Positions 40,042 through 50,079 of a stretch of DNA of 64,000 nt are shown piece after piece; within the stretch, counting starts at the first letter, position 1, and each line of letters opens with the position of its first letter. Source of the stretch: Leifsonia aquatica (lineage in GTDB: Bacteria; Actinomycetota; Actinomycetes; Actinomycetales; Microbacteriaceae); contig NZ_JACHVP010000001.1 in the NCBI RefSeq assembly GCF_014190775.1, positions 310,001-374,000 on the forward strand. Direction: 5' to 3'. A model generated the notes under the pieces. That model did no database searches, was not told the DNA's origin, and was given only the letters and a program-made list of their open reading frames with translations. The translations under genes and the position numbers were made by a program.

Positions 40042-40094
40042 ATTTGTGCCGAATGTCGCCTTTGGCGCGCCCAAAGTCGACATTCGTCACAAAT
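40042..40094. repeat. Long imperfect palindrome after the pseudouridine synthase gene
   Basis: Arms of 24 bases around a CGCGC loop: ATTTGTG-c-CGAATGTCG-c-CTTTGG (40042-40065) against CCAAAG-t-CGACATTCG-t-CACAAAT (40071-40094). Only two positions per arm are unpaired. C and G runs (40029-40036 and 40099-40103) flank it. It can act as a terminator, but the size and AT content set it apart from other terminators here. Confidence 0.75.
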
Positions 40095-40136
40095 GTGCGG
40101 GGGAGGGGCGCGGCGGTGAGGCGTGCCGCCGCTGAC

Positions 40137-40142
40137 TAAGGT
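40137..40142 (+). promoter_or_regulatory. -10 box TAAGGT of tyrA
   Basis: TAAGGT is followed by 6 bases and the GTG at 40149. Confidence 0.45.
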
Positions 40143-40148
40143 GGATGC

Positions 40149-41237
40149 GTGAACGAACCCGCCTCCCGGCTCACCGGTCCCGTCCGCGTCGTCGGCGCCG
40201 GGCTGCTCGGCGCCTCCGTCGGACTCGGGCTGCGCGCCCGGGGAGTCGACGTGCTGCTCGCCGACGCCTCGCCCGCCCACCTGCGGCTGGCCGCGGACTA
40301 TGGGGCCGGGCGCGCGGACGACGGGGGAGCGGAACCGTCGCTGATCGTCGTCGCGGTGCCGCCGGACCTGGTCTCGCGCGTCGTCGCGGACGAGCTCGCC
40401 GCGCATCCCGCGGCGGTCGTCACCGACGTCGCCAGCGTGAAGGTCGCGCCGCTCTCCGAGCTGCAGGAGTCGGGCGCCGACCTGTCCCGCTACGTCGGCT
40501 CGCACCCGCTGGCCGGACGCGAGCGCGGCGGCCCCAGCGCCGCCCGCGCCGACCTCTTCATCGGCCGCCCCTGGGTGGTCGCGGCGCGACCGGAGAACCC
40601 GCGCGAGGCCGTCAGCCTGGTGGAGGCGCTCATCCTGGACCTCGGCGCGACGCCGGTCGAGATGGGCGCGGCCGACCACGACGCGGCCGTCGCCCTCGTC
40701 TCGCACGCGCCGCAGATCGTGTCGAGCCTGATGGCCAAGCGCCTCGCCGGCTCCACCGACGCCGCCCTCGGCCTCGCGGGTCAGGGCGTGCGCGACGTGA
40801 CCCGCATCGCCGCGAGCGAGCCCGAGCTGTGGGTGCAGATCCTCGGCGCGAACGCACCCGCGATCGTCGAGATCCTGCACGCCTACCGCGATGACCTCGA
40901 CCGCGTGCTCGTGGCCCTCGGCGACGTGGATGCGGCCGGCTCCCGGCGCGCGATCGCCGAGGAGATCGCGGGCGGCAACGTCGGCGTCTCGCGCCTGCCG
41001 GGCAAGCACGGCCAGGACAAGCGCTACAGCTCGGTGGTCGTGATGGTGGAGGATCGCCCTGGCGAGCTCGCGCGCCTCCTGAACGAACTGGGCGACCTCG
41101 ACGTGAACCTGGAGGACCTGCGGCTCGAGCACTCGCCGGGCGCCGCCTTCGGCCTCGCCGAGATCGCCGTGCTGCCCGAGGTGCTGACCCGCACCGTGAA
41201 CGACCTGACCGACCGCGGCTGGAGGATCGCCGGATGA
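40149..41237 (+). CDS. tyrA: Prephenate dehydrogenase with C-terminal ACT domain
   Basis: A 362-residue enzyme oxidising prephenate towards tyrosine. The NAD(P) loop GAGLLGAS is at 16-23, and the catalytic histidine lies in [12 protein letters not shown] (H119). The ACT-type domain after about residue 290 ([20 protein letters not shown]) suggests feedback by tyrosine. The start appears leaderless. It overlaps cmk by 4 bases (ATGA). Confidence 0.92.
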   Translation: MNEPASRLTGPVRVVGAGLLGASVGLGLRARGVDVLLADASPAHLRLAADYGAGRADDGGAEPSLIVVAVPPDLVSRVVADELAAHPAAVVTDVASVKVAPLSELQESGADLSRYVGSHPLAGRERGGPSAARADLFIGRPWVVAARPENPREAVSLVEALILDLGATPVEMGAADHDAAVALVSHAPQIVSSLMAKRLAGSTDAALGLAGQGVRDVTRIAASEPELWVQILGANAPAIVEILHAYRDDLDRVLVALGDVDAAGSRRAIAEEIAGGNVGVSRLPGKHGQDKRYSSVVVMVEDRPGELARLLNELGDLDVNLEDLRLEHSPGAAFGLAEIAVLPEVLTRTVNDLTDRGWRIAG

Positions 41238-41924
41238 CAGAGCTCGCACAGACCCCGATCGTGGTGGCGGTCGACGGACCCGCCGGCAGCGGCAAGTCGT
41301 CCGTCTCGAAGGCCACCGCCCGCCGGCTCGGCTGGGCGTACCTCGACACCGGCGCCGCGTACCGCGCGCTCAGCTGGTACGTCGTGCAGCGCCGGCTCGA
41401 CCCGACCGATTCCGCGGCCGTGATCGACGCGCTGCCCGACTTCGACTACCGGATCGGCACCGATCCCTCCGGCGAGGACCCGGCGAACACCGGCGTCTTC
41501 GTCGGCGACCACGACGTGACCGACGCGATCCGCGAGCCCGACGTCACCGCCGTCGTGAGCGCGATCGCGCGGGTGCCGGAGGTGCGCGCCTTCCTCACGC
41601 AGCTCTTCCGCGACATCGTGCGGCGCTCCGGCAAACCGGGCGTCGTGGTCGAGGGCCGGGACATCACGACCGTGGTGTTTCCGGATGCTCCCGTGCGCAT
41701 CCTGCTCACCGCCGACGAATCCGTTAGAATTGCCAGACGTTCTGCTGAGCTGATCGGCCATTCCGCCGCCCATGTCGGCGAGGCGCTGCTCCGGAGGGAC
41801 GCGGCCGACTCCCGGGTCGTCGACTTCATGAACGCCGCGGACGGTGTGACCACCGTCGACTCCACCGACCTCGACTTCGACCAGACCGTGGATGCGGTCA
41901 TCCAGGTCGTACAGAAAGAGACCC

Positions 41925-41932
<8 letters not shown>
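41234..41932 (+). CDS. cmk: Cytidylate kinase
   Basis: A 232-residue nucleoside monophosphate kinase, [16 protein letters not shown] with the P loop at 15-22. [16 protein letters not shown] and [17 protein letters not shown] are family motifs. It phosphorylates CMP and dCMP. It is coupled to tyrA and overlaps the der start by 8 bases. Confidence 0.95.
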
Positions 41933-43430
<1,498 letters not shown>

Positions 43431-43455
43431 CCAGCGCGCGCCGGTCGCGAGCTTC

Positions 43456-43525
43456 GGGCGCCGAAGTTCACGTTGTTGCGGTCATTTCCCCGGATTTGAC
43501 CGCAAGGTCGTGAACCTCGGCGCCC
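43456..43525. repeat. Long imperfect palindrome after der
   Basis: A 70-base inverted repeat. Arm blocks GGGCGCCGA, GTTCACG and TTGCGGTCA (43456-43484) are mirrored by TGACCGCAA, CGTGAAC and TCGGCGCCC (43497-43525), with a 12-base loop. Mismatches are one base and three bases at symmetric places. TTTT follows, so it can end der transcription. Its build is like the palindrome at 40042. Confidence 0.75.
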
Positions 43526-43575
43526 TTTTGCGTCAAGCGGACACGCGCGAGCGATTCTGAGAGAAAGGGTGACGA

Positions 43576-43621
43576 GTCACCCCCAGATCGGGGGCGACCA
43601 TGTTGGGGGTATTTGTCCCCC
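43576..43621 (+). promoter_or_regulatory. Two G/C-run hairpins in the leader of the glycosyltransferase gene
   Basis: The 282-base gap between der and the glycosyltransferase holds CCCCC-agatc-GGGGG (43576-43598 with outer GTC/GAC) and GGGGG-tatttgt-CCCCC (43605-43621). A possible -10 TAATGT follows at 43636. Arms of the two hairpins can also pair with each other. No known riboswitch recognised. Confidence 0.4.
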
Positions 43622-43712
43622 ATCGTGTCCTCACTAATGTGGACATCCGAGAGCTACCCGACCGTGCCACCCGAAGGCGCGGACTCTCATTATCAAGGAC
43701 GCATACCCGATC

Positions 43713-46055
43713 ATGAGTTCTACAAGTTCATACACCCCTGCCCGAAAGCGCCAGCTCGGCTCCGAGAAGCGCACTACCCCGCTGCCGACGGTCCACCCGA
43801 AGCCGTCGGACCGCAAGGTCACCTGGAGTCGCGTCGCCATCGTGCTGACGATCGTCTTCTGGGCGATCTACGTGGTGACCACGATCATCCGCCAGTTCCT
43901 CGTGCTGGGCACGCAGGACTTCCGCTTCACGATGGAGGCGATCGGCTACACGGTCGTCGTCACCTTCCTCACCTTCTCGGCGCTGATGTACCTGGTCGCC
44001 CGCCAGGGTGCGCTGCAGCGGTTCCAGAAGCACGTGCGCGTTCCCCGCGCCGAGCTCGACCGCCACTTCTCCGAGAACCAGCCGACCATCACCGTCCTGG
44101 TGCCCTCCTACGCGGAGGAGCCGGAGGTCGTGCGGATGACGCTGCTCTCGGCCGCGCTGCAGGAGTTCCCGTCCAAGCGGGTCGTGCTGCTCCTCGACGA
44201 CAACCCGAACCCGACCGACCCGGCCGTGATCGAGCGCCTCCAGGCCACCCGCGACTTGGCCGCCAGCATCAGCGACCAGCTGTCGGAGCCGCGCTTCCGC
44301 TTCACCGACGCGCTGCTGCGCTTCGAGCTCGGCGACGGGCGTGCGTTCGCCTCCGCCGACGACGCCCGCGAGCTCGCCTCCCACTACACCTGGGCCGCCG
44401 AGTGGCTGTACGCCCAGGCCGACGCCCACGCCATCGACGATCACGTCGACGTCTTCTTCGCCGACCAGGTGCTCCGCGCCCTCGGCGACGACCTCGCCCT
44501 GACGGGGGAGGCCGTGCGCGCCGCGATCGACGACGGCGCCACCCTCTCCACCGAGCGCGTCGCCCAGCTCTACCGCCGCCTCACCTGGACCTTCGACGCC
44601 GAGCTCGCCGTCTTCGAGCGCAAGCAGTGGGCCTCCCTCTCGCACGAGGCCAACAAGGCGATGAACCTCAACGCGTACATCGGCCTGATGGGCGGTGTGT
44701 ACCGCGTCGAGGAGACGCCGGACGGCCCCATCCTGACCCCGGTCCCGGCCGGCCAGCGCCGACCCGGCGACATCGAGATCCCGGACAGCGACTTCCTGCT
44801 CACCCTGGATGCCGACTCCATCCTGCTGCGCGAGTACTGCCTGCGCCTGACCTACTTCCTGCAGCAGCCGGACAACGCCCGCGTCGCCGTCACGCAGACC
44901 CCGTACTCGTCGTTCCGCGGCGCCGGCACCCGCATCGAGCGCCTCGCCGGTGCGACCACCGACATCCAGCACATCCTGCACCAGGGCAAGTCGTACTACG
45001 GCGCCACGTTCTGGGTCGGCGCGAACGCGGTCATCCGCAAGCGCGCGCTGGAAGACATCGTCGAGACCGAGTTCGTCGGCGGGTTCGAGGTGCGCCGGTA
45101 CATCCAGGACCGCACCGTCATCGAGGACACCGAGTCGAGCATCGACCTCGGCACCCACGGCTGGACCCTGGCGAACTACCCGGAGCGCCTGAGCTACTCC
45201 GCCACCCCGCCGGACTTCGGCTCCCTGATCGTGCAGCGTCGCCGCTGGGCGAACGGCGGTCTGCTCATCCTCCCGAAGCTGTGGCGTCAGGTGAAGGAGC
45301 GCCGCCGTCGCGGGGAGAACGTCTCCCGCATCGAGCTGCTGCTGCGCGTGAACTACATGGCCTCCATCTGCTGGGCGAGCTTCGGCCTCGTCTTCCTGCT
45401 GGCCTACCCGTACGACGGCCGCCTCCTCAGCCCGATGGTGCTGCTGGCCGCCCTGCCATACTTCATCAGCCAGGCCTCGGACCTGCGCTACTCCGGCTAC
45501 AAGGCCACCGACATCTTCCGGATCTACGGCTTCAACCTGATCCTGCTGCCGGTGAACCTGGCCGGTGTGCTCAAGTCGATCCAGCAGTCGCTGACCGGCA
45601 AGAAGATCCCGTTCGCCCGCACACCGAAGGTCAAGAACCGCACCGCGTCGCCGCTGCTCTACGTCGTCGCGCCGCTGGCGATGGTCGCCTTCTCGCTGTT
45701 CACCCTGTGGCGCGACTGGAACGCGCAGAACTGGGGCAACGCCGCGTTCGCCGCCTTCAACGCGACGCTCGCGATCTGGGCGATCATCTCCTACATCGGC
45801 ATCGGCGCCACCATCGTCGACATCTGGCTCGGCCTGACCAAGCCGCTGTACGTCGAGAAGGGCAAGAAGCGCTCCGCTGAGGCTCCCGCACCCGCGACCG
45901 AGTCGATCGACTGGCGTTCCGTGCTGTACCACGGGCACTCCGGCGGGGAGGTGCCCCACCTGGAGCGCGCCGCCGCCGCGGGTTCCACGGGTGCTGCCGG
46001 TGCCGCCGTGTCCGGCGACTCCGTGATCGACGACGCCGAGAAGCAGGCCGCCTGA
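43713..46055 (+). CDS. Membrane glycosyltransferase family 2, cellulose synthase-like
   Basis: A 780-residue processive-type GT2. Two N-terminal helices (about 42-62, 72-95), a cytoplasmic catalytic domain, then about five C-terminal helices. Catalytic residues are visible: D366-A-D368 in LTLDADS, ETES region EDTE at 471-474, and QRRRW at 508-512. A domain of about 130 residues rich in Asp/Ala helices interrupts the catalytic core (about 190-310). The product is probably a beta-linked exopolysaccharide; no PilZ domain is seen. The next gene is coupled to it and encodes a GH18-like protein. Confidence 0.85.
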   Translation: MSSTSSYTPARKRQLGSEKRTTPLPTVHPKPSDRKVTWSRVAIVLTIVFWAIYVVTTIIRQFLVLGTQDFRFTMEAIGYTVVVTFLTFSALMYLVARQGALQRFQKHVRVPRAELDRHFSENQPTITVLVPSYAEEPEVVRMTLLSAALQEFPSKRVVLLLDDNPNPTDPAVIERLQATRDLAASISDQLSEPRFRFTDALLRFELGDGRAFASADDARELASHYTWAAEWLYAQADAHAIDDHVDVFFADQVLRALGDDLALTGEAVRAAIDDGATLSTERVAQLYRRLTWTFDAELAVFERKQWASLSHEANKAMNLNAYIGLMGGVYRVEETPDGPILTPVPAGQRRPGDIEIPDSDFLLTLDADSILLREYCLRLTYFLQQPDNARVAVTQTPYSSFRGAGTRIERLAGATTDIQHILHQGKSYYGATFWVGANAVIRKRALEDIVETEFVGGFEVRRYIQDRTVIEDTESSIDLGTHGWTLANYPERLSYSATPPDFGSLIVQRRRWANGGLLILPKLWRQVKERRRRGENVSRIELLLRVNYMASICWASFGLVFLLAYPYDGRLLSPMVLLAALPYFISQASDLRYSGYKATDIFRIYGFNLILLPVNLAGVLKSIQQSLTGKKIPFARTPKVKNRTASPLLYVVAPLAMVAFSLFTLWRDWNAQNWGNAAFAAFNATLAIWAIISYIGIGATIVDIWLGLTKPLYVEKGKKRSAEAPAPATESIDWRSVLYHGHSGGEVPHLERAAAAGSTGAAGAAVSGDSVIDDAEKQAA

Positions 46056-47665
46056 TGGCTCGCGACAGCAAGGCCGCCGAGGCGGCCCAGATCGAGCGCG
46101 CCCAGGCGCCGGAGTCCACCTCCGGCCGCCGGCTCGGGTTCTGGCGGGTCGTCGGCGCGACGCTCGTCGCCGCCATCGTCATCACCGGCGGTGTCGTCGG
46201 ATTCCAGTGGTGGAGCGCCCGCGCCGCCGTGGATTCGAAGCCCTGGTTCGCCTCCTACGTCGACGTGACCGCCACCCCGCGGTTCGCGTTCGAGAACATG
46301 GGCGCCACCTCCTCCAAGGACGCCGTGCTCTCGTTCGTCGTCTCGTCGAAAGAGCAGGCGTGCACCCCCTCGTGGGGCGCCGCCTACACCCTCGACCAGG
46401 CCCGTTCCTCCCTCGACCTGGACCGCCGCATCGCGCGCCTGCAGCAGCAGGGCGGGACCGTCGCCGTCTCGTTCGGCGGTCTGAACAACGACGAGCTCGC
46501 CGTGAACTGCACCGATGAGACCGAGCTGAAGGATGCGTACGCCTCCGTCGTCGACCGGTACAAGATCGGCACCATCGATCTCGACCTCGAGGGCAACGGC
46601 CTGACCGACACCGCGGCCGCCGAGCGTCGCGCCACCGCCATCGCCGCCCTGCAGAAGGAGCGTCGCGCTGCCGGCAAGAGCCTCGCCGTGTGGCTGACCC
46701 TCCCCGTCGCGCCCAGCGGCATGACCTCCGATGGCACCAACGCTATCGCCGCCATGCTCAAGGCCAAGGTCGACATCGCCGGCGTCAACGTCATGACCAT
46801 GGACTTCGGGCAGTCGAAGGATGCCAAGAAGTCCATGGCGCAGAACGCGCAGGCCGCCGTCACCGCCGCTCAGCGTCAGCTCGGCGTGCTCTACGACCGG
46901 GCCGGCCTGCACCAGAGCGACCCCAGCCTGTGGGCGAAGATCGGCGCCACTCCCATGATCGGCCAGAACGACGTGGAGGATGAGGTCTTCGGCCTCAAGG
47001 ACGCCACCGCTTTCAACAAGTGGGCCGTCTCGGAGGGCATCGGCCGCATGTCCATGTGGTCCGCCAACCGCGACAAGACCTGTGGGTCCAACTACGTCGA
47101 CACCTCTGTCGTCTCGGATGCCTGCTCCGGCGTCAGCCAGGGCAAGCAGACCTTCGCCGGCATCCTCTCGAAGGGGTTCGACGGGCACATCTCGCTCGGC
47201 GAGTCGTCCGTCACCACCGCGGAGCCCACCAGCACCGCCGTCGCCGACGATCCCGCCACCTCCCCGTACGCCATCTGGACCCAGACCAACTCGTACCTCA
47301 AGGGCACGAAGGTCGTGTGGCACCGCAACGTGTACGTCGCCAAGTGGTGGACCAAGGGCGACGTGCCCGACAACCCCGTCCTGAACGCGTGGGAGACCCC
47401 GTGGGAGCTCGTCGGCCCCGTGCTGGCCGGTGAGACGCCCATCCCGCAGCCCACCGTGCCCGCCGGCACCTACCCCGAGTGGACCGGCACCGCGCAGTTC
47501 GACAAGGGTCAGCGCGTGCTCTTCGACGGCGTGCCCTTCGAGGCCAAGTGGTGGACCCAGGGCGACAGCCCCGAGGCCGCCAGCTCGGACCCCGACTCGT
47601 CTCCCTGGACCCCGCTCACCCAGGACGAGATCGACCAGATCCTCGGCGGTTCCACCGCCGGATGA
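46055..47665 (+). CDS. GH18 (chitinase)-like protein with carbohydrate-binding modules
   Basis: A 536-residue membrane-anchored extracellular protein. A cytoplasmic tail (1-28), one helix (about 30-50), a GH18-type barrel (about 60-390), then two chitin-binding-type modules with KWWTKGDVPD and KWWTQGDSPEA (about 410-450, 480-520). The GH18 motif is IDLDLE, with D175, D177 and acid E179; the usual first Asp of DGxDxDxE is replaced by Gly. Catalysis is possible but not assured. The ATG overlaps the glycosyltransferase stop, so it may trim, bind or export the polymer. Confidence 0.8.
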   Translation: MARDSKAAEAAQIERAQAPESTSGRRLGFWRVVGATLVAAIVITGGVVGFQWWSARAAVDSKPWFASYVDVTATPRFAFENMGATSSKDAVLSFVVSSKEQACTPSWGAAYTLDQARSSLDLDRRIARLQQQGGTVAVSFGGLNNDELAVNCTDETELKDAYASVVDRYKIGTIDLDLEGNGLTDTAAAERRATAIAALQKERRAAGKSLAVWLTLPVAPSGMTSDGTNAIAAMLKAKVDIAGVNVMTMDFGQSKDAKKSMAQNAQAAVTAAQRQLGVLYDRAGLHQSDPSLWAKIGATPMIGQNDVEDEVFGLKDATAFNKWAVSEGIGRMSMWSANRDKTCGSNYVDTSVVSDACSGVSQGKQTFAGILSKGFDGHISLGESSVTTAEPTSTAVADDPATSPYAIWTQTNSYLKGTKVVWHRNVYVAKWWTKGDVPDNPVLNAWETPWELVGPVLAGETPIPQPTVPAGTYPEWTGTAQFDKGQRVLFDGVPFEAKWWTQGDSPEAASSDPDSSPWTPLTQDEIDQILGGSTAG

Positions 47666-47802
47666 GACTCGGCGGCGGGATGCAGACCCCCTGCTCGCAT
47701 CCCGTCGTCGACCCAACTGGACACATCCGCTGCGGGGCGGAGGTTCCAGGCGGCGATACGCGCCGGCTTCGTCGGGAAGCCCCTGAGCGCGCGTTCGTCG
47801 TC

Positions 47803-47861
47803 GTGTCGGCGGGGCCGTCAAGGCACCTTCGGGTTGGTGCACGACGCACCCCCGCCGACAC
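47803..47861. repeat. Inverted repeat before tRNA-Pro
   Basis: The 250-base gap after the GH18-like gene has the perfect 12-base arms GTGTCGGCGGGG (47803-47814) and CCCCGCCGACAC (47850-47861), with GGTGC/GCACC nested inside. It may terminate the GT-GH18 operon. A short frame at 47662-47871 was judged non-coding. Confidence 0.6.
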
Positions 47862-47863
47862 GC

Positions 47864-47869
47864 TAAGAT
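47864..47869 (+). promoter_or_regulatory. -10 box TAAGAT of tRNA-Pro
   Basis: TAAGAT lies 46 bases before the tRNA 5' end, a plausible start for a tRNA precursor. Confidence 0.4.
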
Positions 47870-47915
47870 AGTGGAGTTGCCTCGCTTGGTGCCCAGCGCC
47901 TGGGTGGGGCAGCAA

Positions 47916-47992
<77 letters not shown>

Positions 47993-48026
47993 AAGGGCCG
48001 TTTACGTAACTTATTACGGAACCGGC

Positions 48027-48075
48027 CACAAAAGAATCGCCCCGGACGAAAGTCCGGGGCGATTCTTGTTTTGTG
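48027..48075 (+). terminator. Terminator of tRNA-Pro
   Basis: A 16-base-pair stem with a GAAA tetraloop (48032-48067), its arm starting AAGAATCGCCCCGGAC. Outer CACAAAA and TTTTGTG also pair, with a small bulge. The A and T runs on either side make it work in both directions. Confidence 0.9.
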
Positions 48076-48225
48076 CGGCGAGAGCGCCAACATGATCGAC
48101 GTGTCTGTCGAAAGTGCGGTAGCAGCGGGCACGACCTCTGGATCGTTGCCGATTTTGGGCGCGCTGGCGCCTTCGGTGAGCTGGGTTCTTGCTCTCTCTC
48201 GAGCGGTGTCGCGAGTAGCGGAACA

Positions 48226-49515
48226 CTACTCCCGTAGGGGTGGTCCGCCCGTTCCGTCACCGTCATCGGGGCGCGCTTTCGCCGAGGTGAGGGGCCTCAC
48301 GCCCGGCGGGTAGGTGCCGGTGTATGGGTTGTAGTGCTCACGGTCGCGTCGTCGCACCTCGGGGTCCTTCGATTCACCTTTGGCCGCTTCGTGCGCTGCA
48401 TCGGAGATGAAGCTGACGATTTTGCGCATGTTGAACGCTGCGACGACGAGCGTCATCATGATCTGTGCTGCGGCGAACCCATGGACGGGCCTGCGGGTGG
48501 AGTCATGCAGGTTGTGTCCGCCGCCGCTCTTGATCTGCGAGTTCAGAGACTCGATCGCGTTCCGAGCGTGCGTGTGAAAGTCCTCCCACTCCTGAGTGCC
48601 GTAAGGGAATGCCTGTGCCTCGCGACGGAGGTCCGCGGGGTCGAACGAGGCGCTGTGCTTCGAGCAGATCGTGTCACGGAGAGTGGCCGGAATGAGGTCC
48701 TCGGCGTCGATCGATGGACGGCTCTTCTTGGATGCCTTCTCGGCGAGTTCTCTCAGTGGGCAGGTGACAGTGGGAGCGTTCCCCAATGCGGGACAGGCCA
48801 GCATGACCTTGCCATTCGGCTTTGTCTCTCTCTTGTGCAGTTCATATGCCGCGAGTTCCACCTTCCGGTCCCGGAAGGTCGCCTTGTCGATCTCGCCATC
48901 GTGGTACTGCTGCGTCGCGTACAGGTGCGTGGAGGGAGTGCTGGGGCAGTATGCCCGGCCTTCGAGGTATCGTGCACCGTGGGCACCGCCGGAAGGCTTC
49001 AGGCGATCCGCTCGGTAGTCCGTCGATGGCGTGAAGCCGAGCATGAAGGCCGGCTCGTGAAGTCTCTTTGCCAGGCTGTTTGCCCAGTACTGCTTATCAG
49101 CGTCTGCCACGCCGGGGGTGAGCCCCAATCGCAGACTGTACGACATGAGCGATACCGCTTCTTCGGCGACCTCCATGTTGGGAAGGCTCATCGTCGCGGC
49201 GACGATGATCCCGGGAAATGGTCGATGCTTCGGGCTGGCGGAGTCGACGCGGACAGCGAAGTTGCTTTCCCATCCCCAGGCGAACGTTGCGTCTCCAGGA
49301 CGCTTCGGTGGAGTGAGGTCCGTTTGCTTCTTCTGGTAGTCGGTCCGTTTCCCACTTCGCACGTGGTACCCGGCGAAGACGTCGACAATTCCTGGCGGAA
49401 GCTCACGAGGATCACTGACCTGCTCTGCTCGGTGACCTTGGCTTGAGGTTTCCGCGAGTGTAGCCCTTGCGGTTCGGCGAGTTCATGTACGTCCGGTCGA
49501 ACGAGATGTCGAGCT
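48226..49515 (-). pseudogene. Decayed DDE-type transposase
   Basis: The main frame (48226-49362 with in-frame sequence up to about 49440) gives a transposase-like protein: GYHVRSGKRTDYQK, ATFAWGWESNFAVRVDS, GVADADKQYWANSLAKRLHE, and near the end RNAIESLNSQIKSGGGHNLH, the usual last-domain pattern. The preceding part (DISFDRTYMNSPNRKGYTRG) is in another frame that stops at 49412, so a frameshift lies around 49415-49445. The N-terminus ends abruptly at the neighbouring HEPN gene, so the 5' end is lost. No terminal inverted repeats found. GC is below that of the flanks. Confidence 0.7.
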
Positions 49516-49524
49516 TGGACGAGC

Positions 49525-50046
49525 TTAAAGGAGGAAGCCAGCGTCTGCCGCTACCACGATCCAGTCTCGCAACTGACGCGGCGGCTCCGCCGGCTTCCTG
49601 GTCGCGAAGTGAGTGGCGTAGCTCGCTTGCTGAGCCGCTAGCCGTTTCGATGTTGGCGGAGACGCCAGCTCCATGATGCGATCCACCGGCAGCCACGCTG
49701 GCTCTCCAAACATCAGTGGGAACGACAGCGGGAAGGTCAGGCCGCCTTGGATCGACTGGACGAGTACGGCGCCATGCGTGATTGCGTTCCGCGCCAACCG
49801 GGCACCGTTGACGCACCCTCCCAGAGGGTCGGCATCTCGCGCATCCACGTAGGGGGTGCCGTGCGTTTTGTAGAGCAGCTCGTCGAGCGTGATTCCCCAA
49901 AAGAGCGACTCCCCGATGGCAATCTGGTCTGATCTCATGCTCTCGCCCGTGATTCGCTCGAGAGCCGACTCGAGGCCCTGGAATACGGTGGACGCCGGCG
50001 CTGAGTAGTCGACGATGCTCACCCTGTATTCTACCAATTGGGTCAT
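49525..50046 (-). CDS. HEPN-motif protein, hypothetical
   Basis: A 173-residue soluble protein. LGGCVNGARLARNAITHGAV contains R86-N87-xxx-H91, the RX4H motif of HEPN ribonucleases, inside a predicted helix and next to a downstream helix pair. The rest is not recognised: an N-terminal SIVDYSAP strand and helices with WGITLDELLYK. It lies 33 bases downstream of the Shedu-type gene on the same strand and is probably co-transcribed. HEPN proteins in defence loci are usually toxins or RNases; a role here is inferred. Confidence 0.6.
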   Translation of the reverse strand: MTQLVEYRVSIVDYSAPASTVFQGLESALERITGESMRSDQIAIGESLFWGITLDELLYKTHGTPYVDARDADPLGGCVNGARLARNAITHGAVLVQSIQGGLTFPLSFPLMFGEPAWLPVDRIMELASPPTSKRLAAQQASYATHFATRKPAEPPRQLRDWIVVAADAGFLL

Positions 50047-50079
50047 ATGGGGGAGGTTTAACAGCCAGTTCGGCGTGCG

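Noticed and set aside
43613-45880. A 755-codon frame over the glycosyltransferase gene
   Set aside because: The Arg/Pro-rich product is a shifted shadow; the true frame has DxD, TED-type and QRRRW motifs.
47662-47871. A small Cys-containing frame after the GH18-like gene
   Set aside because: Third codon positions are not GC-biased like neighbouring genes, and a long inverted repeat covers its end.
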